64,000 bases of DNA, taken from the NCBI GenBank assembly GCA_022843905.1, contig JALHMT010000001.1:265610-329609 (forward strand). The letters run 5' to 3'. Position numbers and translations under genes: made by a program. The stretch comes from Rubrivivax sp. (lineage in GTDB: Bacteria; Pseudomonadota; Gammaproteobacteria; Burkholderiales; Burkholderiaceae_C). Positions 15,380 to 25,218 of this stretch are shown here, one piece after another. Below the pieces are notes generated by a model. It made no database searches, was not told where the DNA came from, and saw only the letters and a program-made list of their open reading frames with translations. Every line of letters starts with the position of its first letter. Position 1 is the stretch's first letter.

Positions 15380-16429
15380 ATGAGCAGTTTCACGATGGCG
15401 CGCACCATGCAGGCCGCCCAGGTCGAGCAGTTCGGCCAGCCGCTGGTGCTCAGGGAAGTGCCGGTGCCCCGGCCAGGCCCCGGCCAGATCCTGGTGAAGA
15501 CCGAGGCCTGCGGCGTGTGCCATACCGATCTGCACGCCGCGTCGGGCGACTGGCCGCTGAAGCCGCCGCTCCCCTTCACGCCCGGCCACGAAGGCATCGG
15601 CATCGTGGTGGCGCTGGGCAGCGGCGTCAGCGCGGTGAAGGAAGGCGAGCGTGTCGGCGTGCCCTGGCTGTACTCGGCTTGCGGGCACTGCGAGTTCTGC
15701 CTGGCCGCGCAGGAGCCGGTGTGCGGGCAAGCGCAGTTCGGCGGCTACACCCGCGATGGCGGCTTTGCCGAGTACATCGTTGCCGACCCCGACTACGTGG
15801 CCCATATCCCGGCGGGCCTTTCGCCGCAGGAGGCGGCACCGCTGATCTGCGCCGGCATCACCTCGTACAAGGGCTTGAAGGAGACACAGGCGCGGCCCGG
15901 CGAGTGGGTGGTGGTCTCGGGCGTGGGCGGACTGGGGCACCTGGGCGTGCAGTACGCCAGGGCGATGGGCCTGCAGGTCTGCGCCGTCGACATCGACGAC
16001 GGCAAGCTGGCCCACGCCACGCGGCTGGGTGCCGATGCGGTGGTCAACGCCCGGGGCGACGACCCGGTGGCCGAGGTGATGAAGATCACCGGCGGCGGTG
16101 CGCACGGCGTGCTCATCACCGCGCCCTCGCTGCCGGCCTTCCGCCAGGGCGTGGGCATGACGCGCAAGCACGGCAGCTGCGTGCTGGTGGGCATCCCGCC
16201 GGGCGAGTTCCCGACGCCGCTGTTCGATGTGGTGGCGCGATGCATCACGATCCGCGGCTCCTTCGTCGGCAACCGCCGCGACATGGCCGAGGCGCTGGCC
16301 TTCGCCGCGGCAGGCCGCGTCAAGGCCGGGATCGAACTGCAGCCGCTGTCGGCCATCAACGAGGTGTTCCGGCGCCTGGCGCGGGGCGAAGTGCCTTCGC
16401 GCGTGGTGCTCGACTTCGCGGGCGGCTGA
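15380..16429 (+). CDS. adhP: Zinc-dependent alcohol dehydrogenase, AdhP type
   Basis: A 349-aa medium-chain dehydrogenase. The start at 15380 has AAGGA 6-7 nt ahead; the longer ORF in the track reads into the intergenic region. The catalytic zinc site is GVCHTDLHAA with GHEGIGIV, the structural zinc loop is CGHCEFCLAAQEPVC, and the NAD-binding motif is VSGVGGLGHLGVQYA. This matches the propanol-preferring AdhP group (alcohols to aldehydes, NAD-linked, cytoplasmic). Its stop codon overlaps the next start (TGATG), which couples it to the efflux genes. That is unusual and may mean it acts on the compound being exported, or simply shares its regulation. Confidence 0.92.
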   Translation: MSSFTMARTMQAAQVEQFGQPLVLREVPVPRPGPGQILVKTEACGVCHTDLHAASGDWPLKPPLPFTPGHEGIGIVVALGSGVSAVKEGERVGVPWLYSACGHCEFCLAAQEPVCGQAQFGGYTRDGGFAEYIVADPDYVAHIPAGLSPQEAAPLICAGITSYKGLKETQARPGEWVVVSGVGGLGHLGVQYARAMGLQVCAVDIDDGKLAHATRLGADAVVNARGDDPVAEVMKITGGGAHGVLITAPSLPAFRQGVGMTRKHGSCVLVGIPPGEFPTPLFDVVARCITIRGSFVGNRRDMAEALAFAAAGRVKAGIELQPLSAINEVFRRLARGEVPSRVVLDFAGG

Positions 16430-17856
16430 TGCGGCGGGCCACCGCTGCAACGCTGTTCAGCGGCCTGGTCTGCGGCTGCGCCGTGCCGCTGCCGCCGGGC
16501 CCGGCCCCGCAGGCGATCGAACTGCCCGCCGCCTGGTCGGCCGACCCGGCGGCTTTCACCGCCGGTGCCGCCAGGCTGGACGATGAGGCGCTGAGGTCCT
16601 GGTGGCGACGCTTCGGCGACGCGCAACTCGACGACTGGCAGCAGCGCGCGCTGAGCGGCAACGCGCGCATCCAGCTCGCGCAGGCCGCCTGGCTGCAGGC
16701 GCGTGCGCAGCGCGACGCCGCCATCGCAGCGCTGTCGCCGACGCTGGACGCCAGCGTTTCGGCGCAACGCGGCCGGGCCGGCGGGCAGAGCACCGGCAAC
16801 CGACTGGAGAGCGGTCTGCAGGGCCGCTGGGCGCCCGACGTCTTCGGGGCGCAGCGCTCGGCCGTCGACGCGGCCGAGGCCGCCGTGGCCGCCGGCGCCG
16901 CCACACTGGGCGACACCCAGGTGCAGGTGGCCGCCGAAGTGACGCTGGCCTGGCTGCAACTGCGCGGCACGATGGCGCGCCAGGTCATCGCGCGCGAGAA
17001 CCTGGCCAGCCAGCAGGAGACGCTGCAGATCACCGACTGGCGCCACCAGGCCGGGCTGGTCAGCCTGCTGGCGCTGGAGCAGGCGCGGGCCGCCGTGGCG
17101 CAGACCGAGGCGCTGCTGCCCGCGTTGCTGACGCTCGTGCAGCAGCGTCGCCACGCGCTGGCCGTGCTGGCCGGTCTGCCGCCCGCGGCCCTGGCGTTGC
17201 CCGAGATCGAAGCGAGCGACCTGGTTCGCCAACCCCAGGCATTGGCCGACACCTTCGTGCCCGACGCGCCGGCCGATACGCTGCGGCGTCGCGCCGACGT
17301 GCGTGCGGCCGAGTACGAGGTGGCCGCGGCGCTGGCGCTGGTGGACCAGGCCGAAGCGCTGCGCCGACCCTCCTTCAGCATCGGCGGCTCGCTCGGGCTG
17401 AGCGCCGTCACGCTGGGGGCGATGACGCAGGGCGCTTCGGTGGTCGCCAGCCTGCTCGGCGGCATCAGCCTGCCGATCTTCGACGGCGGTGCCGGGCGTG
17501 CGCAGGTGCTGGCGCAGCAGGCGGCGCTGGCGCAGGCGCAGCAGCGCCACCGGGCCGCCGTGCTGGGCGCCCTGCAGCAGGTGGAAGACGCCCTGGTCGC
17601 GCTGCGCGGCGACCGCCTGCGGCTGCAGAGCCTGAGCGCCGCGGCGGCGGCGGCGGCCCGTGCCGCCGATCTGGCGCGCCTGCAGTTCGGCAGCGGCCTG
17701 GTGGACTTCCAGACCGTGCTGGAGACGCAGCGCACGCAGTTCAGCACACAGGACGCCGTGGTCGGTGCCGCCACCGACATCGGCATCGACCACGTCAACC
17801 TCTTCAAGGCGCTGGGCGGCGGCTGGCGCCCGCTGCCCATCACCGACCTGCCATGA
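16429..17856 (+). CDS. Outer-membrane efflux lipoprotein (NodT/TolC-like)
   Basis: A 475-aa outer-membrane factor. The N-terminus MRRATAATLFSGLVCGC contains a lipobox-like site, so the mature protein is probably lipid-anchored. Two OEP repeats follow with long heptad-rich helices (RIQLAQAAWLQARAQRDAA; AEAALALVDQAEALRRPSF) and the family block SLGGISLPIFDGGAGRAQ. It forms the outer-membrane channel for the adaptor and MacB-like pump encoded next. It overlaps adhP by one base and the adaptor gene by ATGA. Confidence 0.9.
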   Translation: MRRATAATLFSGLVCGCAVPLPPGPAPQAIELPAAWSADPAAFTAGAARLDDEALRSWWRRFGDAQLDDWQQRALSGNARIQLAQAAWLQARAQRDAAIAALSPTLDASVSAQRGRAGGQSTGNRLESGLQGRWAPDVFGAQRSAVDAAEAAVAAGAATLGDTQVQVAAEVTLAWLQLRGTMARQVIARENLASQQETLQITDWRHQAGLVSLLALEQARAAVAQTEALLPALLTLVQQRRHALAVLAGLPPAALALPEIEASDLVRQPQALADTFVPDAPADTLRRRADVRAAEYEVAAALALVDQAEALRRPSFSIGGSLGLSAVTLGAMTQGASVVASLLGGISLPIFDGGAGRAQVLAQQAALAQAQQRHRAAVLGALQQVEDALVALRGDRLRLQSLSAAAAAAARAADLARLQFGSGLVDFQTVLETQRTQFSTQDAVVGAATDIGIDHVNLFKALGGGWRPLPITDLP

Positions 17857-19150
17857 CTGCACCGATGCCCCCGCAGACCCCGACACCTTCGGCCGACGTG
17901 GCCGCGTTGCTCGACGAGCCCCCCGCCCGACGCTGGTTCCTGCGGCCGACGGTGTGGGCCGCCGCGGCGCTGCTGCTGGTGGCCGTCGCAGGCGGCGCCT
18001 GGTGGTGGACCAGCCGCGCAGCCCAGGACGCACCCGTCTACACGACCCAGGCCGCCACGCGCGGCGACGTCACGCTCACCGTCACCGCCAACGGCACGGT
18101 GCAGCCCACGCGCACCATCAACATCGGCAGCGAGCTCTCCGGCACGGTGCTGAAGGTCAACGTCGACGTCAACGACGTCATCGCCAAGGGCCAGGTGCTG
18201 GTGGTGCTGGACACCGCCAAGCTGCGTGACCAGATCCTGCGGTCGCAGGCGGCGCTGACGGCGGCGCAGGCCAAGGCGGCGCAGACGGCGGCCACCATCG
18301 CCGAAGCACGCGCCGCCCTGGGGCGGCTGGAGGAGGTGGCGCGGCTGTCGGGCGGCAAGGTGCCGTCGAAGGCCGAACTCGACGGCGGACGTGCCGCGCT
18401 GGCGCGCGCCCTGGCCGACGACGGCAGTGCACGCGCCGGCATCAGCGACGCGCGCGCTGCGCTGTCCACCGACCAGATCAACCTGTCGAAGGCATCCATC
18501 ACGGCGCCGGGCAGCGGCGTGGTGCTCACGCGCAGCGTCGACCCGGGCAATGCCGTGGCAGCCTCGCTGCAGGCGGTGACCTTGTTCACCGTGGCCGAAG
18601 ACCTGTCCAGGCTGCGGCTGTGGGTCTATGTCGACGAGGCCGATGTCGGCGCGGTGAAGGTCGGCCAGCAGGCCACCTTCACGGTCAGCGCGTATCTGGG
18701 CCGGCCCTTCCCGGCGCGCATCACGCGGGTCGGCTTCGGCTCGACCATCACCGACAACGTGGTGACCTATCTGACGTATCTGGACGTCGACAACGCCGAC
18801 CTCGCGCTGCGCCCCGGCATGACCGCCACCGCCACCATCGTGGCCATGCAGCGCAGCGACGTGCTGCGGGTGCCCAACGCCGCGCTGCGCTACGTGCCCA
18901 GCGTGCCGGCCGAAGCGGCGAAGAAGGGCGTCACCTCGGGGCTGATCATGGGCCCGCCGCGCGCTGCGAAACGCCCGGCGGCCAGCGACGCCAGCACCGC
19001 TGGCGCGAAGCAGCTGTACGTGCTGCGCGACGGCGCGCCGGTGCGCGTGGCCGTCACCCCGGGCATCAGCGATGGACGCCAGACCGAGATCACCGGCGGC
19101 GAGCTCGAGGCGGGCATGCTGGTCATCACCGGCCAGAAGACGGCTGTGAA

Positions 19151-19154
<4 letters not shown>
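17853..19154 (+). CDS. macA: MacA-like periplasmic adaptor subunit (membrane fusion protein)
   Basis: A 433-aa adaptor. A cytoplasmic N-terminal stretch of ~30 residues leads into one membrane anchor (VWAAAALLLVAVAGGAWWW). Then come the barrel-sandwich half-motif GSELSGTVLKVNVDVNDVIAKGQVL, an alpha-hairpin rich in Ala/Arg, and ASITAPGSGVVLTRSVDPGNAV, the second half-motif. A beta-barrel and a membrane-proximal domain follow. The layout matches MacA-type adaptors that link a MacB pump to a TolC channel. It is coupled to both neighbours (ATGA, GTGA). Substrates of such pumps include macrolides, peptides and lipopeptides; the substrate here is unknown. Confidence 0.88.
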
Positions 19155-21108
<1,954 letters not shown>

Positions 21109-21226
21109 GGTACGGGCTCGCCGCAGGCTGTGTCGCCATCGGCGGGCAAGTCCCGATGGGGGCCGCGGCCACGCGGCAGGAAGATGGCGCTTCGCCGCAC
21201 CTCTGACTGCGGCTCTGGAACGCGCC

Positions 21227-22342
21227 ATGACCCCGCCCGCCGCCCCTGTTTCGCTGCCGCCGCTCCACATCCGCGACCTGCGCCTGCGCGGCGTGCACGT
21301 GCCCTTGCGCCTGCCGCTGCAGACCAGCAGCGGCACGGTGATGCTCGCGCCGCTGGCGCTGATCGACCTGCTCACCGACGAGGGCGTGACGGGCAGCACC
21401 TATCTCTTCTGCTACACGCCGCTGGCACTGAAGCCGGTGCTGCAGACGCTGGCCAACCTGCTGCCGCTGATCCGTGGCGATGCCGTCTCGCCGTTCGACC
21501 TCGACCGCAAGCTGCAACGCCAGTTCCGCCTGCTGGGTGCGAAGGGCGTGGTCGGCATGGCGCTGGCCGGCCTCGACATGGCGGCCTGGGATGCCCTGGC
21601 GCGCGCGCAGGGCGTGCCGCTGGTGCGGCTGCTGGGCGGCGCGCCCCGTGCGATCCCGGCGTACAACAGCTGCGGGCTGGGTCTGATCGGCCCCGCGCGG
21701 GCGGCCGCCGAGGCCGAGTCGCTCGCCGCGCCCGGCTTCCCGGCCATCAAGGTGCGGCTGGGTTACGCCGACGCCCGTGCCGACGTCGAGGTGGTGCGCG
21801 CCGTGCGTCGCAGCGTGGGCGACGGCGTGCTGCTCATGTCCGACTACAACCAGGGACTGTCGGTGGCCGAGGCGCGGCTGCGGCTGCACGCGCTGCGCGA
21901 CGAGGGCCTGCACTGGGTCGAGGAACCCACGCTGGCCGACGACCATGCCGGCCACGCCGAGATCCGCCGCAAGACGGCGCTGCGCATCCAGATGGGCGAG
22001 AACTGGTGGGGTCCGCACGAGATGTCGCGCTGCATCGCCACCGGGGCTTCCGACCTCTGCATGCCCGACGCGATGAAGATCGGCGGCGTCACCGGCTGGC
22101 AACGCGCCGCCGCGCTGGCCGATGCCGCAGGGCTGCCCATGTCCAGCCACCTGTTCCCCGAGGTCAGCGCGCACCTGCTGGCCGTCACGCCCACCTGCGA
22201 CTGGCTGGAATACGTCGACTGGGCCGAGCCCGTGCTGCAGCAGCCGCTGCAGGTGGTGGCCGGCCAGGCCACGATGAACGATCGCCCGGGCAGCGGCATC
22301 GAGTGGAACGAAGAAGCGGTCGAGCGACTGCTGGTGAACTGA
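21227..22342 (+). CDS. Mandelate racemase/muconate lactonizing enzyme family protein
   Basis: A 371-aa enolase-superfamily enzyme. The capping domain is followed by FPAIKVRLGYADA (KxR catalytic strand), LLMSDYNQ (metal Asp), HWVEEPTLADD (metal Glu), IQMGENWWG (third acid) and SSHLFPEVSAHL, which carries the second catalytic base. The His in place of a second Lys puts it in the mandelate-racemase subgroup rather than the dipeptide-epimerase group seen in dgcA. It probably dehydrates or racemizes a hydroxy- or sugar acid. It lies 118 nt after the efflux permease gene on the same strand and converges on the next regulator with only 9 nt between stops. Confidence 0.85.
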   Translation: MTPPAAPVSLPPLHIRDLRLRGVHVPLRLPLQTSSGTVMLAPLALIDLLTDEGVTGSTYLFCYTPLALKPVLQTLANLLPLIRGDAVSPFDLDRKLQRQFRLLGAKGVVGMALAGLDMAAWDALARAQGVPLVRLLGGAPRAIPAYNSCGLGLIGPARAAAEAESLAAPGFPAIKVRLGYADARADVEVVRAVRRSVGDGVLLMSDYNQGLSVAEARLRLHALRDEGLHWVEEPTLADDHAGHAEIRRKTALRIQMGENWWGPHEMSRCIATGASDLCMPDAMKIGGVTGWQRAAALADAAGLPMSSHLFPEVSAHLLAVTPTCDWLEYVDWAEPVLQQPLQVVAGQATMNDRPGSGIEWNEEAVERLLVN

Positions 22343-22351
22343 GCCGGCCGC

Positions 22352-25045
22352 TCAGGCGGACGGCCATGTCCGCTGCGCGCGTTCGATCGCCACGTCGTCG
22401 CTGACGGCGCCGGCTTCGTCCTGCAGGCGCGCCAGCCGCCCGGCGTCCATCGCGCCCCGCAGCCGGGACCACAGGTCGTCCATCGAGCGCCGGATGTAGG
22501 TGCCCGGCGCGAACTCGCCACCGGTGCGCTGCGGCGCATCGAAACGCGCCAGCAGCAGGGCGGCCAGGTCGTGCTGTTCTTCGTGCACCGCCAGCCAGGC
22601 CAGCGGCAGCAGCAGCATGCCGCGCCGACCGGCGCTGGTCAGGATGTCCTGCACTTCGGGCAGCACCTGGCGCGTGCCTGCCGTGTCGCCGCTCTGCGCC
22701 AGCATCATGGTCCAGATGCCCAGCCGGTTGGCGTTCTGGCGCAGCCGCCCGGCGGCCCGGATCTCGGCCAGCACCGCCCGGCCGACCTCGATGGCGCGTG
22801 CCGGGTGGCCGGTGTCGTGTTCGGCCAGCATCAGGCCGATGGCCGCGCTCCAGGACTCCCAGACCGCGCCCAGCGCCCTGCAGCGCGCCAGCTCCTGCCG
22901 GTTGAAGTCGAGATAGGGCTCGAAGCGCCCCTGCAGCCGCTCCTCGTAGGCGCGTGCGCTGCGCCCGAAACGCCGCAGCAGGTCGCTGGCGCCGGACGGC
23001 AGCAGGTCCTCCATCAACGCGATGCATGCGCTGCGGTCGGCCTGCGGTTCGGCGCGGCACATCAGCGTGTGCTGAAGATACAGCGCGTAGGACTGGCGCA
23101 CGGCGTCGCCCGCCTCGGCGAACGCGGCCACCGCTCGACGCGCCGCGGCCAGGCCCTCGCTGGCGGGCAGCACCATGCCGATGCCTGCCAGGTGGGCCAG
23201 CGCCAGGTCGACGCCGGCACGCTGCACCGCGTCGGCCTGTGGCCCGGCAGCAGCCAGCGCGGCACGACACCATCGAAGACCTTCTGACGCGTGACCGGCA
23301 CGGTGCCACAGCAGACCCGTGTGGCCGACCAGCGCGAACAGCGCCTGCAGCGCCTCGCCGCGCGAGGCGCCCGACGCCGCGTCTTCGGAAGGGCCCTCCA
23401 GACGCCCCAGCGCGTGCGCCAGCGCCGCGCGCAGGTTGTCCATCTCCGCGACGTGCAGCGTCACCCATGCCAGCGCCGGGTCGCCCAGCGCACGCCCATC
23501 GGCACGCTGCCAGTAGCGGGTGGCGGCTCGCAGGTGGCGGTCGCGGCAGGCCTGCACCTCGCCGGCCTCGATCAGGCGTTCCTGGGCGTAGTCCTGCAGG
23601 CTCTGCAGCAGGCCGAAGCGGCGCTCGGCGGTCTGTGCGTCGGGCGCCAGCACCATCGACTTCTCGACCAGCGCGTCGAGTGCGTCCAGCACCGCCCATT
23701 CGTCGAGCTCGGCGTCGGCGCACACCGCTTGTGCCGCGTCCAGCGTGAAGCCGCCGCGGAACACCGCCAGCCGGCGGAACACGCGCTGCTGCGCGTCGGT
23801 CAGCAGCGCATGGCTCCAGTCCAGCGTGGCGCGCAGGGTGCGCTGGTGCGGGGCTGCAGTGCGGGTGCCGCGTGTCAGCAACTGCAGGCGCGGTGCGGTG
23901 TCGCCATCGACATCGCGCGCCAGTTGGGCGGCCAGGCCTTCGAGGCCCAGCGTGGGTACACGCGCAGCGGCCAGTTCCAATGCCAGCGGCAGGCCGTCGA
24001 GCGCGCGGCACAACTGCGCGGCCGGCCCCTGCTGCGCGGTGGCGAGCACGAAGCCGGGCAGACGCGCAGCCACGCGGTCGACGAACAGCCGCAGCGCGCC
24101 GCAGGCCATCAACCTGGTCACTTCGGCTTCGTCGCCCGGCGCCGGCACGGTCAGGGGCCCGAGTCGGTAGACCTGCTCGCCGGGCAGCTGCAGCGGTTCG
24201 CGGCTGGTCACCAGGCAACGCAGTCCCGGCACGCGCGACTGCAGGCGTGACAGCACCGGCGCCAGCGCGCTCAGCAGGTGCTCGGCGTTGTCGATGACCA
24301 GGAGCAGCGACAGGCCCGCCATGGCCTGCGCCAGCGCGTCGGCATCGCGCCCCGCCGCCTCCGCCAGGTGCAGGGCATGCGCCAAGGCGGCGCACAGGGT
24401 CGCGGCCGTGGTGTCGGCGGCGTCGAGCGGCGCCAGTTCGATGAGCCAGCTGCCGTCGGCCCGTTCCCCGGACGCTTGCAGGGCCTGTTGCGAGGCCAGC
24501 ACCAGGGCCAGGAAGGTCTTGCCCACGCCGGCGGCGCCCACCAGCGTGACGAGGCGATGCGCGCGGGTCAGCATGTCCAGCGCCTGCAGGTCGGCTTCGC
24601 GCCCGATGGCCGCTGGCAGGGTCGCCGGCAGGTTGCCCGCGCGCCGGGCGAAGGGGCCCTGCGCGCCGGCGGACGCGGATCCGGGCGCCGCCAGCGCCGG
24701 CAGCACATCGCCCACGAACCGATAGCCCCGACCCTGCACCGTCTGCACCCAGCGCGGTGCACGTGCGTCGTCGCCCAGGGCAGCGCGCAGTTCGCTGACC
24801 ACCGTCTTCACCGCGCCTTCGCTGACGAAACGACGGCCCCAGACGTTGTCCAGCAGTGCGTCCTTCAGCACCAGCTCGCCCGGCCGCTGCACCAGGAAGC
24901 TCAGCAGCGCGAAGGACTTCGGCGTCAGCTCGACCACCCGGCCGGCGCGTGTCAACCGCGCATTGCCGACCTCGAGCACGAAGTCACCGAAGCGCAGCGG
25001 ACCCGACGGCGATCCCGGTGGCGACGGCGGGGAGGCGGCGGACAT
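22352..25045 (-). CDS. Large ATPase-containing transcriptional regulator with OmpR-type winged helix
   Basis: An 897-aa protein. Residues ~17-112 form an OmpR/PhoB-type winged helix (VVELTPKSFALLSFLVQRPGELV, VSELRAALGDD, VQGRGYRFVG). Residues ~145-440 are an NB-ARC/AAA-type ATPase with P-loop GAAGVGKT (170-177), LLLVIDNAEHL (Walker B) and LGPLTVPAPG-type sensor blocks. The rest is a helical TPR-like array. This resembles CadC-like and STAND-class one-component regulators that bind a ligand and oligomerize with ATP. It shares an imperfect ~54-nt upstream element with the next regulator gene. No adjacent target is obvious. Confidence 0.85.
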   Translation of the reverse strand: MSAASPPSPPGSPSGPLRFGDFVLEVGNARLTRAGRVVELTPKSFALLSFLVQRPGELVLKDALLDNVWGRRFVSEGAVKTVVSELRAALGDDARAPRWVQTVQGRGYRFVGDVLPALAAPGSASAGAQGPFARRAGNLPATLPAAIGREADLQALDMLTRAHRLVTLVGAAGVGKTFLALVLASQQALQASGERADGSWLIELAPLDAADTTAATLCAALAHALHLAEAAGRDADALAQAMAGLSLLLVIDNAEHLLSALAPVLSRLQSRVPGLRCLVTSREPLQLPGEQVYRLGPLTVPAPGDEAEVTRLMACGALRLFVDRVAARLPGFVLATAQQGPAAQLCRALDGLPLALELAAARVPTLGLEGLAAQLARDVDGDTAPRLQLLTRGTRTAAPHQRTLRATLDWSHALLTDAQQRVFRRLAVFRGGFTLDAAQAVCADAELDEWAVLDALDALVEKSMVLAPDAQTAERRFGLLQSLQDYAQERLIEAGEVQACRDRHLRAATRYWQRADGRALGDPALAWVTLHVAEMDNLRAALAHALGRLEGPSEDAASGASRGEALQALFALVGHTGLLWHRAGHASEGLRWCRAALAAAGPQADAVQRAGVDLALAHLAGIGMVLPASEGLAAARRAVAAFAEAGDAVRQSYALYLQHTLMCRAEPQADRSACIALMEDLLPSGASDLLRRFGRSARAYEERLQGRFEPYLDFNRQELARCRALGAVWESWSAAIGLMLAEHDTGHPARAIEVGRAVLAEIRAAGRLRQNANRLGIWTMMLAQSGDTAGTRQVLPEVQDILTSAGRRGMLLLPLAWLAVHEEQHDLAALLLARFDAPQRTGGEFAPGTYIRRSMDDLWSRLRGAMDAGRLARLQDEAGAVSDDVAIERAQRTWPSA

Positions 25046-25109
25046 GGCGCGATTCTGGTCCAGCGCCCGAGCGCTTGCCAGTCTGTCGACGACGGCTTTG
25101 CGTCGGCTT

Positions 25110-25163
25110 TCGAACCGACGAAATGCCGACGCCGTCCTGACGACAGGCGGGTGTCGGTTGCCG
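25110..25163 (-). repeat. Copy 1 of a 54-nt element shared by the two large regulator genes
   Basis: The sequence from TCGAACCGAC to GTTGCCG repeats at 28215-28268 in the same orientation with about nine differences over 54 positions, including an exact CCTGACGACAG core and an exact CCGACGCCG block. It lies 65-118 nt upstream of the start of the 897-aa regulator, between the two regulator genes. Duplication of a promoter/operator along with the genes, or common control by one factor, would explain it. Confidence 0.55.
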
Positions 25164-25218
25164 TCGGCCCGCGTGGCCGCGGGGCTTGCAGCGCTTGCCC
25201 GGCGCCTTCCAGCGCTCC

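Noticed and set aside
12660-15383. 907-aa ORF on the plus strand
   Set aside because: It is a shadow opposite the FGGY kinase, BtpA and PhyH genes. The translation is biased (Ala/Arg/His-rich) and has no family features, whereas the minus-strand genes show full catalytic motifs.
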